Source of the DNA: Streptomyces coryli
Lineage (GTDB): Bacteria; Actinomycetota; Actinomycetes; Streptomycetales; Streptomycetaceae
DNA: 64,000 nucleotides
Direction: 5' to 3'
Assembly (NCBI RefSeq): GCF_011044975.1
Contig: NZ_JAAKZV010000013.1
Location: 1 to 64,000, forward strand
Shown here: positions 26,812 through 35,111 of the stretch, in pieces
Layout: each line of letters opens with the position of its first letter
Numbering within the stretch: the stretch's first letter is position 1
The notes under the pieces: generated by a model
The model's database searches: none
Told to the model about the DNA's origin: nothing
What the model saw: the letters and a program-made list of their open reading frames with translations, nothing else
Made by a program: the position numbers and the translations under genes

Positions 26812-27984
26812 TCAGCGGGTGGCGCGACCGCCCTTGGACAGGAAGGTCGTCAGGTAGACGCCGCGCGCGGTGAAGCGGTAGGTCTTCAGCGGGCTGCTGC
26901 TGACGAAGTCCTTGTACGCGACGGCCGCCCGGCCGGAGAGGAAGAAGCGCCGCGGCGAGTCGTCCGCGCCGGTGAACTGGATGACCGCGTCCTTGCGGCC
27001 GAGGCTGACCGGCTGGTGGAAGTAGCCGAAGCGGAACGGCTTGACCTGCTTGCCGCGCAGCCGCAGCGCGATCGCGTCGGCGGTGTACTGCGCGGTGGGC
27101 AGGCCGCTCTGGCAGGTGCCGTGGATCTGCCCCCACGGGAGCCGCACGGCCGCGGCGTCGCCGACGGCGTGGATCTCCGGGTACGAGGTGGACCGCAGGG
27201 TGGCGTCCACGGAGATCAGGCCGCGGCCGTCGGTCGCGATCCCTGAATCGGCCGCGAGCGGCGGCACCTTGACGCCGGTGGTCCACAGCACCAGGTCGGA
27301 GGCGACGACCTCGCCGTCGGCCAGTTCGACGCCGGCGGGCAGCACCTTGGCGACGCTCGCGCCGGCGCGCACGGTGATGCGGAGCCGGTCCAGCGCCCGG
27401 TTCAGGTAGCCGCGGGCCTTCTCGCCCATCATCCCGCCCGGCGCGGAGCGGCTGACGAGGGTGACGTTCAGCCCCGGGTGACTCTCCGCGATCTCGGTGG
27501 CGGCCTCGATGCCGGTGAGCCCGCCGCCCGCGACCGTCACGCGGCCGCCGCTCGCCGCGAGTTCGGCGAGCCGGAGCGACAACTGGTGGTTGGTGCGCGG
27601 GTCGTTCAGCGTGTAGGCGTGCTCGGTGGCGCCCGGCACCAGGGACGTGTCGGTGGCGCTGCCCAGCGCGTACACGAGGGTGTCGTACGGCAGCGTGCGC
27701 TCGCCGTCCACGGTCACCTGCCGGGCATCGGGGTCGATGCCGGTCGCCCAGCCCTGCACGAACTCGATGCCCGTGCCCTTCAGCAGCTCCGGAATGCGGT
27801 GGTCGCCCAGTTCCTGGCCCGCGGCGACCTGGTGCATCCTGAGCCGCTCGGTGAAGCGGTCCGATGGATTGACCAGGGCGATCGCGACATCCATCCGCCG
27901 GGTGCGGCGGGCGAGCCGGATCGCGGCGAACATGCCGGTGTAGCCGGCGCCGAGTACGACGATGCGGTGCTTGGTGGTGTGCAT
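26812..27984 (-). CDS. NADH dehydrogenase-like FAD/NAD(P)-dependent oxidoreductase
   Basis: A 390-residue pyridine nucleotide-disulfide oxidoreductase family protein. FAD motif RIVVLGAGYTGMFAAIRLAR at the N-terminus, NAD motif RVTVAGGGLTGIEAATEIAE in the middle, and the second FAD motif EIHAVGDAAAV. It resembles type II NADH dehydrogenases but lacks an obvious C-terminal membrane anchor. ATG 27984 follows GAGGAG; GTG 28008 is less likely. It heads an operon with the ECF41 sigma factor (51 bp gap) and has a candidate ECF41 promoter. Confidence 0.92.
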   Translation of the reverse strand: MHTTKHRIVVLGAGYTGMFAAIRLARRTRRMDVAIALVNPSDRFTERLRMHQVAAGQELGDHRIPELLKGTGIEFVQGWATGIDPDARQVTVDGERTLPYDTLVYALGSATDTSLVPGATEHAYTLNDPRTNHQLSLRLAELAASGGRVTVAGGGLTGIEAATEIAESHPGLNVTLVSRSAPGGMMGEKARGYLNRALDRLRITVRAGASVAKVLPAGVELADGEVVASDLVLWTTGVKVPPLAADSGIATDGRGLISVDATLRSTSYPEIHAVGDAAAVRLPWGQIHGTCQSGLPTAQYTADAIALRLRGKQVKPFRFGYFHQPVSLGRKDAVIQFTGADDSPRRFFLSGRAAVAYKDFVSSSPLKTYRFTARGVYLTTFLSKGGRATR

Positions 27985-28028
27985 CTTCAACTCCTCAGTC
28001 AGGGCCACCGAGTCGGTGACGCCTATGG

Positions 28029-28055
28029 GACAGGGAGGGCGGCACAGACGTGACA
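28029..28055 (-). promoter_or_regulatory. Candidate ECF41-dependent promoter
   Basis: Reading the minus strand: TGTCACG (28055-28049), 16 bp, then TGTC (28032-28029). The published ECF41 target consensus is TGTCACA-N16-CGTC, so this matches 6 of 7 and 3 of 4 positions at the exact spacing. It lies about 45 bp upstream of the oxidoreductase start codon. Confidence 0.6.
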
Positions 28056-28075
28056 GGGAGACATTGTGACCCGCG

Positions 28076-29734
28076 TCACGTAGGAAGCATCCATTCCAGC
28101 ACGGCCGTCGACTGCAGTGCCACCAGCACGCACATCAGCAGCAACAGCAGCAGGCTCCAGCCGACCACCTTCCGCAGCAGCTCCGCCTCGCGGCCGTGCA
28201 GGCCGGTGGCGGCCGCGGCGATGGCGAGATTCTGCGGCGAGATCATCTTGCCGAGCACGCCGCCGGAGCTGTTGGCGGAGGCAAGCAGCTCCGGGTTGAG
28301 GCCCGAGCTCTTCGCGGCAGTCACCTGCAGGACGCCGAACAGGGCGTTCGCCGAGGTGTCGGACCCGGTGACCGCCACACCCAGCCAGCCGAGGACGGGG
28401 GAGAGGAAGGCGAGTCCGGTGCCCGCGCCCGCGATCCAGTGGCCGAGAGTGGCGGTCTGCCCGGAGAGGTTCATGACGTACGCCAGGGCGAGCACCGTCG
28501 CCACGGTGAGGATCGCCCAGCGGAGCTGGTGCAGCGTCCGCCCGTACGCGCGCACGGCCAGCCCGGGTCGTACGGACAGCGCCGCGGCCGTGATGACGCC
28601 GCTCAGCAGCAGCAGGGTGCCGGTGGCCGGGAGCCAGTTGAAGGTGAAGGTGGTCGCGGACGCGGGGTCGCCCGTCACCGGGTCGGCGACCTCCAGGCCC
28701 GGCCAGTCGAAGGAGGTGACGGTCTCCGCCAGCCGGTCCTTGACCGCACCGATCTGGGAGGCGGCGAAGACCGCGATGATGACCAGGTACGGCACGTACG
28801 CCTTGAACACCGCCCCGCGGTCGTCCGCCGTCACGGTCTCCGCCCGCCGCTCGGCCACCTCCGCGTCCCGGCTGCCGCCCGCGATCACCGGCGGCGGCTC
28901 CAGCCCGCCGCGCTCGGTCTTGCCACCGGGGGTGAGCCGCATCGCCGCGAGCACCGCGCCGAGCGCGACCAGGGCGGCGACCACGTCGGTGAGCTCGGTG
29001 GAGAGGTAGTTGGAGGTGGCGAACTGGGCGAGCGCGAAGAAGACGCCGCACACCAGCGCCGGCATCCAGGTCTCCCGTATCCCGCGCTTCCCGTCGACGA
29101 GGAAGACCAGCAGCAGCGGCACGACCAGCGCGAGCACCGGCGTCTGCCTGCCGACGGTCGAGGACACGTCATCCAGCGAAAGTCCGGTCAGTTCGGAGAG
29201 GGTGATCACCGGTGTGCCCATGGCGCCGAACGCCACCGGCGCGGTGTTGGCGACCAGCGCCACCGTCGCCGCCTTGAACGGGCTGAAACCGAGCGCGATC
29301 AGCATCACCGAGGTGATGGCCACCGGCGCCCCGAAGCCGGCCAGGGCCTCCAGCAGCGCGCCGAAGCAGAACGCCACGATGACGGCCTGCAGGCGCTGGT
29401 CCCCGGAGAGCCGGCTGAAGGAGCGGCGCAGCACGGCGAAGTGCCCGGTGTCGACCGTCATCTGGTAGATCCACAGCGCGTTCACGACGATCCACATGAT
29501 CGGGAAGAGCCCGAAGGCCGCCCCCTCGGCGGCGGAGTTGAGGCCCGCCCCGACGGGCATGTCGTACCCCGCGACCGCGACCACCAGCGCCGTGCCGAGC
29601 GCCGCCAGTGCGGACCAGTGGGCCTTGAGCCGTACGACCCCCAGCAGCACGAAGAAGACCAGCAGCGGCGCCGCGGCCACCGCGGCGGACCAGGCCAGGG
29701 AGTCGCCGAAGGGGTCCAACTCGGGGCGGAACAC
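28076..29734 (-). CDS. lctP: L-lactate permease (LctP family)
   Basis: A 552-residue protein of about 13-14 membrane segments. Typical LctP stretches are FGLFPIMWIVVNALWIYQMT, FGALLEALAGFGAPVAITSVML, TGSDTSANALFGVLQVTAA and GGVLGKMISPQNLAIAAAA. It takes up lactate and glycolate with protons. GTG 29734 is preceded by AGGAGGTG, a near-perfect ribosome site; an ATG 42 bp upstream in frame is unlikely. No LldR/LutR-type gene or lactate dehydrogenase is adjacent. Confidence 0.92.
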   Translation of the reverse strand: MFRPELDPFGDSLAWSAAVAAAPLLVFFVLLGVVRLKAHWSALAALGTALVVAVAGYDMPVGAGLNSAAEGAAFGLFPIMWIVVNALWIYQMTVDTGHFAVLRRSFSRLSGDQRLQAVIVAFCFGALLEALAGFGAPVAITSVMLIALGFSPFKAATVALVANTAPVAFGAMGTPVITLSELTGLSLDDVSSTVGRQTPVLALVVPLLLVFLVDGKRGIRETWMPALVCGVFFALAQFATSNYLSTELTDVVAALVALGAVLAAMRLTPGGKTERGGLEPPPVIAGGSRDAEVAERRAETVTADDRGAVFKAYVPYLVIIAVFAASQIGAVKDRLAETVTSFDWPGLEVADPVTGDPASATTFTFNWLPATGTLLLLSGVITAAALSVRPGLAVRAYGRTLHQLRWAILTVATVLALAYVMNLSGQTATLGHWIAGAGTGLAFLSPVLGWLGVAVTGSDTSANALFGVLQVTAAKSSGLNPELLASANSSGGVLGKMISPQNLAIAAAATGLHGREAELLRKVVGWSLLLLLLMCVLVALQSTAVLEWMLPT

Positions 29735-29864
29735 AGGCACCTCCTGCGGAAGATGGTGATGACAGGTGCCCGACAATGTAAAGCTCAGCCCTGGAAAGGG
29801 AACCCCCGCCGCCGGATCGTCCCCCGACTTGCTTCAGGTGTGGAGTGTTCGTGAAGCTCTGGTC

Positions 29865-30947
29865 ATGAGCCCGATACCACCGGCTGCCGCCGCGGGCGAC
29901 GAGGCGGCAGCCGCCGACGCACCCGCACCATCCCGGCACAGACCTGCCGACCGCCGCCGGGCGCTCCGCCGCACCGTCGCCGTGCTCTGCCTCGCCGCCG
30001 GCGGACTGCTGATCCCGCTGCTCGGCCCCGGCGCCGCCCTCGACGGGACCGGGGAGGCGGACGACCCCGGCGTCGAGGCGGTCACGCTGCTGCGGGGCGT
30101 GCTGTTCGCCGCGCTGGCCGTGCCCGTCGGCGAGGAGTTCGTGCGCCGGCTTGCCGCTCGCGTGCCGGGCGCCACGCTGCCGCGCGGCTGGTCCGCGTAC
30201 GCCGCCGTCGTCGGCGCGCTCGCCGCGCTCGGCCTCACCGCGATCGTGGCTGCGGGCAATCTCGTCCCGACCAGCCCGTCGGAGATGGACATCGGCGGCC
30301 TGTACGGATCCCGCGACGGCACCCTCGCGCTCATCGAGGTCAACGCCTTTGTGGTGGCGGGCCTCCTGGCCCGCTCCCCGCACGCCCTCCTCCGGCTCGC
30401 GCCGCTCGCCGCGATCGTCGCTGCCGAGGCGCTGCGCGCCCATCCGGCGACCGAGGACACGCCGCTGCTCGGCTCGGCCCTCACCCTCGTCCACCTGACA
30501 TGCGCGTCACTGTGGGCCGGCGGACTCCTCTACGCGCTGCGCACCGTATGGCTGCTGCGCGCACAAGCGCCCGACGCGGGCGCGGCCGTGCTCGGCCGGT
30601 ACGCCCGCGGCGCCCTGCTGCTGCTCGCCGCGCTCACCGCGACGGGCGTGTGCAGCGCGCTCCGGCGGATGCCGCCGGGCACCGTCCTCGACCAGCTCAC
30701 CGAGACCGCGTACGGGCGCACCCTGCTCGGCAAGGTGCTGCTCGTCGCGGTCGTCTGCGCGCTGGCGCTGACCGCGCGCCGGCGGCTACGCACCGCCGCA
30801 GAGCCTTCCCCAAGCTCTCGGCTTCGCTCGAGCAGGGGAGACCCCATGGCCGCCTACCCGCCCGCCCGCGCCGAGGTCGTCCTCCTCGGCGCGGTCGTGG
30901 CGGTCTCGGCGCTGCTTACGGCTGTGCCAGTGCCGATTCGCTGGTGA
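29865..30947 (+). CDS. CopD-family copper resistance membrane protein with embedded repeat
   Basis: A 360-residue protein of about eight membrane segments whose C-terminal part (about 205-320, [24 protein letters not shown] and onward) is the CopD domain. Between the last two helices the polar loop [16 protein letters not shown] is encoded by an intragenic copy of a Streptomyces-type short palindromic repeat (30804-30845). The repeat is read through in frame. CopD proteins act in copper uptake or resistance at the membrane. The 3' end overlaps the convergent methyltransferase gene by 32 bp. Confidence 0.88.
   Translation: MSPIPPAAAAGDEAAAADAPAPSRHRPADRRRALRRTVAVLCLAAGGLLIPLLGPGAALDGTGEADDPGVEAVTLLRGVLFAALAVPVGEEFVRRLAARVPGATLPRGWSAYAAVVGALAALGLTAIVAAGNLVPTSPSEMDIGGLYGSRDGTLALIEVNAFVVAGLLARSPHALLRLAPLAAIVAAEALRAHPATEDTPLLGSALTLVHLTCASLWAGGLLYALRTVWLLRAQAPDAGAAVLGRYARGALLLLAALTATGVCSALRRMPPGTVLDQLTETAYGRTLLGKVLLVAVVCALALTARRRLRTAAEPSPSSRLRSSRGDPMAAYPPARAEVVLLGAVVAVSALLTAVPVPIRW
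30804..30845. repeat. Streptomyces-type short palindromic repeat, inside a gene
   Basis: A 42-bp element beginning CCTTCCCCAAGCTCTCGG and ending GAGCAGGGGAGACCCC, with inverted arms CCCCAAGCTC and GAGCAGGGG. From memory, near-identical elements recur between genes in many Streptomyces genomes. Here it lies inside the CopD reading frame, keeps it open and encodes a hydrophilic loop. I saw no second copy in this window. Confidence 0.7.
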
Positions 30948-32028
30948 GCCGGACCACGTCGCGGCCCTGCCCCCACCGCTCGATCGCCTTCTCGTCGGCG
31001 AACGCCAGCGCCCGCATCATCATGCCGCCGTCGCTCGACGCCACCGTGCGGCGCAGCCGGGACCGCAGCTTCTCCGGAATCCGGGCGGTGCCCGCCTCGA
31101 TGCTGTCGCCGTAGGACGGCTCGAAGGACACACCGGCGAAGCCGGTCTGCCGCAGCAGATGGGGCAGCGTCTCCGAGGAGTAGAACATCAGGTGATTCTT
31201 GGTAAAGCCGATCCAGTTGGAGCCGTAGGCCTTCAGCTGCAGCGACTTCGCGTTCACGGTGAGGATCAGCAGCACTCCGCCCGGGGCGAGGAGCTCGCGG
31301 AAGCGCCTGAAGTCGTCCAGCGGGCGCGGCAGGTGCGCGAGCACCGACCAGAGGGTGAGCACGTCGAAGCCGCCGTCGGCGATCTCCGGTATGTCCTCGG
31401 GGTCCCCGTGGTACGCCCGCGCCGTCTCGAGCCGCTCGTTGGCCTGGTCCACCGAGTCGGGGGAGAGGTCGACACCGCAGGCGTCGAAGCCGCGCTGCTC
31501 GGCTTCCTGCAGGAAGTATCCGGCGCCGCAGCCGAAGTCGAGCAGCCGGCGGTCGCGGCCGTCCGCGAAGACCGGATCGAAGGCGTCCATGGTCAGGCGG
31601 TAGCGGCGCCGGCGTCTGGCGGCGTACTTACCGGTGAGGAAGGTGCTGTAGTTGTTGGCGTAGAGCTCGCCGAGGCGCTCGGGCTTGATGTTGGGGTTCC
31701 GGTAGAGGAACCCGCAGTCGGGGCAGCGCACCACCCGGTACGACCACTTCTTCTTGCCGTTGTCCTTGAGCGCCGTCGGTTCGAACAGCGGCTGCTGGCG
31801 GGACTCGCCGCACAGATGGCAGCTGATGAACTCCTCGATCGACTTCGCCTTGATCCCGGCCTCGTAGTCGGCCAGGGGGACAACTGGTGCCCGGCGCACC
31901 CGCGCCTGCCACTGCAGTTCGCGGGCGAGGCGCTCGCCGGGCCTGACGAAGATGCGTTGCGGCCAGGGGACGCGGTCATAGCGGGAGCCATACAGCGCAC
32001 GGCTTATGGCTCGTTTTGCTGTCGTCAT
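30916..32028 (-). CDS. SAM-dependent methyltransferase with N-terminal zinc ribbon
   Basis: A 370-residue protein from ATG 32028 (GAGGTGG upstream). A zinc ribbon is formed by CHLCGE and [13 protein letters not shown] (about residues 70-115), as in glycan-biosynthesis C-methyltransferases. The class I methyltransferase core has [19 protein letters not shown] (SAM loop), [28 protein letters not shown] and [11 protein letters not shown]. The likely substrate is a sugar nucleotide or lipid-linked glycan, by analogy only. No sugar operon is adjacent, though glycosyltransferase and acyltransferase genes lie 2-5 kb away. Confidence 0.85.
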   Translation of the reverse strand: MTTAKRAISRALYGSRYDRVPWPQRIFVRPGERLARELQWQARVRRAPVVPLADYEAGIKAKSIEEFISCHLCGESRQQPLFEPTALKDNGKKKWSYRVVRCPDCGFLYRNPNIKPERLGELYANNYSTFLTGKYAARRRRRYRLTMDAFDPVFADGRDRRLLDFGCGAGYFLQEAEQRGFDACGVDLSPDSVDQANERLETARAYHGDPEDIPEIADGGFDVLTLWSVLAHLPRPLDDFRRFRELLAPGGVLLILTVNAKSLQLKAYGSNWIGFTKNHLMFYSSETLPHLLRQTGFAGVSFEPSYGDSIEAGTARIPEKLRSRLRRTVASSDGGMMMRALAFADEKAIERWGQGRDVVRLTSESALAQP

Positions 32029-32211
32029 TGCCACCTCACGGGACGGATGTTCGGGTCACCGTGTCACCGGGGGCCTACCGGACACAAGGGACGCGTCACG
32101 TGTTCGCGCGTTACCTTCGCATTAGCCGCGCTTTGCCGGTCCTTGGGACTCCGGTGGGCGCTTTTCGGTCACGCCGGGAAACCTTCTCGGATCCGTGATC
32201 GTTACACCTGC

Positions 32212-32652
32212 ATGCCACTCACCGGAGAGTACGAGCCCGGCACCTGGGACTGGGCCACCAAGCAGGCGGAACTGATCGAGAGTTCGGGCGGTACCCAGGG
32301 CACGATGATGAACGGGATGGCCGTCGTCCTGCTCACGTCCGTCGGCGCCAGGAGCGGGAAGCTCAGGAAGAATCCACTGATGCGGGTGGAGCATGAGGGC
32401 GAGTACGCCGTCGTGGCCTCCAAGGGCGGCGATCCGGCCCATCCCGCCTGGTACCACAACCTGGTCGCGCAGCCGCATGTCGAGCTGCGGGACGGCACAG
32501 TGGTCAAGGACTACACCGCCCGTCTCGTCAGTGGCGAGGAGCGGGCGGTGTGGTGGGAGCGCGCGGTGGCGGCCTTCCCTCCGTACGCCCAGTACCAGCA
32601 GAAGACCACGCGGGAGATTCCCGTCTTCGTGCTGACCGAGCGGGATGATTAG
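32212..32652 (+). CDS. Deazaflavin (F420)-dependent nitroreductase family protein
   Basis: A 146-residue protein of the DDN/DUF385 split-barrel family: [20 protein letters not shown], then [20 protein letters not shown] and [19 protein letters not shown]. These motifs bind F420. Homologues reduce quinones or nitroaromatics. ATG 32212 has no clear ribosome site. The next gene (Eis-like) follows 27 bp later, but its own -10 element suggests separate transcription as well. Confidence 0.93.
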   Translation: MPLTGEYEPGTWDWATKQAELIESSGGTQGTMMNGMAVVLLTSVGARSGKLRKNPLMRVEHEGEYAVVASKGGDPAHPAWYHNLVAQPHVELRDGTVVKDYTARLVSGEERAVWWERAVAAFPPYAQYQQKTTREIPVFVLTERDD

Positions 32653-32667
32653 GCGGTCTTTGACCGA

Positions 32668-32673
32668 TAGTGT
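32668..32673 (+). promoter_or_regulatory. Candidate -10 for a leaderless Eis-like mRNA
   Basis: TAGTGT ends 6 bp before ATG 32680, so transcription would begin at the start codon. The gene has no ribosome site, which agrees with leaderless translation. Confidence 0.5.
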
Positions 32674-32679
32674 CCCTGT

Positions 32680-33903
32680 ATGAACGTCCGCACAGCCATT
32701 CAATTCCGTGAGCTGCCCGAGAGCGACATCGAGCGGGCCCTCGCCCTTGCCTACCTCGCCTTCCACGAGAGCCCGGAGGACGACCAGCGCCGCCGCCACC
32801 GCGACCTGCTGCGGCAGTGCCTGCGCATCGGGGCGTACGACGGGGACGAGGTCGTCGGCCTGGCGGCGGGGATTCCGTTCCGGCTGTCGGTGCCAGGGGC
32901 CGAGCTGCCGGGCCCCGGCGTGAGCTTCGTGTGCGTCGCGCCGACGCACCGGCGCCGGGGCGTGCTCTCCGGGATGATCGGGGAGCTGTTCCGGCGGTGC
33001 GCGGACGCGGGCTGGCCGGTGGCCTCGCTGTGGGCGTCGGAGGACGCGATCTACGGCCGTTACGGCTTCGGGCCCGCCGCGTACGGCGCCACCGTCGAGA
33101 TCGACTCCCGCGAGGCGCTGAGGCTGCGCATCGCGCCCGACGAGCGGCCGCTGCGGCTGCTCGCCACCGATGAGGTGCCGAAGCTCCTCGGCGCGTACTA
33201 CGACGCGACCCGGCGCACCCGCGCCGGCCGGCCGTTCCGCACCGAGGAGTGGTGGCGGGAGGAGTGGCTGGTGGACAAGGACGAGGACGACGACGACCTC
33301 TCCCCGCCGCGGGTCGTGGCCCTCGGTGACCCCGTCGCCGGCTATGCCGTCTACCGCACCAAGCGCGCCGATGACGGCCCCGGCCTGGTCCGCGTGGACG
33401 AGCTGGAGGCCGACACCCCCGCCGCGGCCGCCGCGCTGTGGACGTATCTGTGCGCCATCGACCTGACCCGCAAGGTGCAGGCCTGGAACCGGCCGCTCGA
33501 CGACCCGCTGCTGCTCTTCGCCGCCGACCGGGACCAGGTGCGGGTGACGGCCGAATTTCCGGCGCTGCGGCTGCGGTTGACCGACGCGGCCGAGGCGCTG
33601 CGGCAGCGGGAGTGGGCGGCGCCGGCGGACCTCGTCCTCGACGTGACCGATGCCCACATCCCGGCGAACGCGGGCCGGCACCGCCTGACCGCGGCCCCGG
33701 GCGGCGCCACGTACGAGCCGACGGATGCGGCGCCCGACCTCGCCCTGGACGTACGCGACCTGGCCGCCTGCTATCTGGGCGGCACCCGGGCGCGCTCGCT
33801 GGTGCAGGCAGGTCTCGTCACCGAGCACACGCCGGGCGCCGCCGACGCGCTCGACGACGCCTTCCGGACCGCGCTCCTGCCGCACACCGGCGAGGACTTC
33901 TAG
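32680..33903 (+). CDS. Eis-like GNAT acetyltransferase with SCP2-like C-terminal domain
   Basis: A 407-residue, three-domain protein of the Eis (enhanced intracellular survival) family. The N-terminal GNAT domain has the CoA loop VSFVCVAPTHRRRGVLSGMI and YGRYGFGPAAYGA. A second GNAT-like domain follows, then an SCP2-like C-terminal domain (about 300-405). The chain ends in Phe, as in Eis, where the terminal carboxylate acts in catalysis. Family members acetylate aminoglycosides at several amines or protein lysines; the substrate here is unknown. Confidence 0.92.
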   Translation: MNVRTAIQFRELPESDIERALALAYLAFHESPEDDQRRRHRDLLRQCLRIGAYDGDEVVGLAAGIPFRLSVPGAELPGPGVSFVCVAPTHRRRGVLSGMIGELFRRCADAGWPVASLWASEDAIYGRYGFGPAAYGATVEIDSREALRLRIAPDERPLRLLATDEVPKLLGAYYDATRRTRAGRPFRTEEWWREEWLVDKDEDDDDLSPPRVVALGDPVAGYAVYRTKRADDGPGLVRVDELEADTPAAAAALWTYLCAIDLTRKVQAWNRPLDDPLLLFAADRDQVRVTAEFPALRLRLTDAAEALRQREWAAPADLVLDVTDAHIPANAGRHRLTAAPGGATYEPTDAAPDLALDVRDLAACYLGGTRARSLVQAGLVTEHTPGAADALDDAFRTALLPHTGEDF

Positions 33904-35111
33904 CCGCCGGGCCTGCCGGGCTCCGGCAGTGGTGTGTGGTACTCCCGCGGTCTCCCGCGGGAGTCGAAGGCGCCCATGATCTGCAGGGCGGTGGCCTCGA
34001 TGACGTGATAGCTCAGATACGACAGCGGGATCGTCACCGCGAGGAGGATCGCCGCGGTCAGCGGCCACGCCCACCAGGGGCCCGGCTCCGGCAGCACCCC
34101 GCGGCCGTCGATGGCCCGCAGGATCGGCTCGTGCCACAGGTAGATGCTGTAGCTGACGGTCGACAGCGACACCATCGGCGCCCAGCTCAGCCAGCGCGGC
34201 CCCGCGTCCAGGCTGAGCGCGGTGGCGCCGACGACGAGGCCGATGCCGAGGCCGAAGAGGGTGTGCAGATACGGCTCCGGGACATGCACCGTCCGGCACC
34301 AGATGCCGCCCGCGATCACCCCGGCGCCGGCCAGCCCGACCAGCGTGCGCACGGCCCGGTTCGGCCAGCGCAGTCCCGCCGCGGCGGCGACGGCGAGCAG
34401 CATCCCGGTGGCGAAGACGTCCAGCTTCGCGGGCGGCCCGAACCAGACCGACCAGGACTCCTCGGGGTAGCCGCGTACGTACACGGCCCACGTCTTGTAC
34501 GCCAGGCTCAGCACCATCAGCGACAGGACGCCGCCGAGCATCAGCGCGATCTTCGCGCGCCGCGTCCCGAGCCGCAGACAGGCCCGTTGGGCGACGACGC
34601 CGAGCACGGCCAGCAGCACGTAGAAGTGCGCCTCCACGCCGAGCGTCCAGGCCGGGCCGTCCGTATAGAAGATCTTCGCGTCGCTCCAGACATGGGTGAG
34701 GGTGAGGTGCAGGACCAGGTCCTGCCAGTCGCCCGGGATGACGGGGTTGGAGATCGACCACACCACCAGGACCACGATCCAGTACGGCGGCAGCAGCCGC
34801 ACCGCCCGCCGGATCAGGAAGATCCGCGCTCCCCGCGGCTTCCCGGTGCCGAGCGCCGCCCGGGCGAACGGGAGGCCGAGCAGGAAGCCGGAGAGGATGA
34901 AGAACATGTCGACGAGCATGTCCGTGTTCAGCAGGATCTCGTGCCCGATGGTGTCCTGCAGCGGCCAGCGCCAGGTGCCCGGCTCCCGGTTGTGCTGATA
35001 GGCGTGGAAGGTCAGCACCGTCAGCGCGGCCACCGCGCGGTAGCCGTCGAGGGTGTACCAACCGCGCGGCGCGCCCGGCGGGTTGCCCTGCGCGGCCTTG
35101 TCCACCGTCAT
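33900..35111 (-). CDS. Acyltransferase 3 (OafA/YrhL-type) membrane protein
   Basis: A 403-residue, ten-helix acyltransferase 3. N-terminal motif YTLDGYRAVAALTVLTFHAY includes the essential His; LVDMFFILSGFLLGLPF and the arginines of FLIRRAVRLLPPYW are further family hallmarks, as is AWTLGVEAHFYVLL. It probably O-acetylates an exported polysaccharide. ATG 35111 overlaps the stop of the upstream glycosyltransferase (ATGA), which argues that both act on the same glycan. The 3' end overlaps the convergent Eis-like gene by 4 bp. Confidence 0.93.
   Translation of the reverse strand: MTVDKAAQGNPPGAPRGWYTLDGYRAVAALTVLTFHAYQHNREPGTWRWPLQDTIGHEILLNTDMLVDMFFILSGFLLGLPFARAALGTGKPRGARIFLIRRAVRLLPPYWIVVLVVWSISNPVIPGDWQDLVLHLTLTHVWSDAKIFYTDGPAWTLGVEAHFYVLLAVLGVVAQRACLRLGTRRAKIALMLGGVLSLMVLSLAYKTWAVYVRGYPEESWSVWFGPPAKLDVFATGMLLAVAAAAGLRWPNRAVRTLVGLAGAGVIAGGIWCRTVHVPEPYLHTLFGLGIGLVVGATALSLDAGPRWLSWAPMVSLSTVSYSIYLWHEPILRAIDGRGVLPEPGPWWAWPLTAAILLAVTIPLSYLSYHVIEATALQIMGAFDSRGRPREYHTPLPEPGRPGG

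Noticed and set aside
28196-29854. 552-codon plus-strand open frame
   Set aside because: Antisense to the lactate permease; polar, repetitive composition without domains.
30804-30845. Intrinsic terminator inside the CopD gene
   Set aside because: The arms could fold, but there is no T-run and the reading frame continues through a final membrane helix to a normal stop.
32122-35061. 979-codon minus-strand open frame
   Set aside because: Covers the Eis-like and acyltransferase genes in a wrong frame; no recognisable domain, composition of a shadow.
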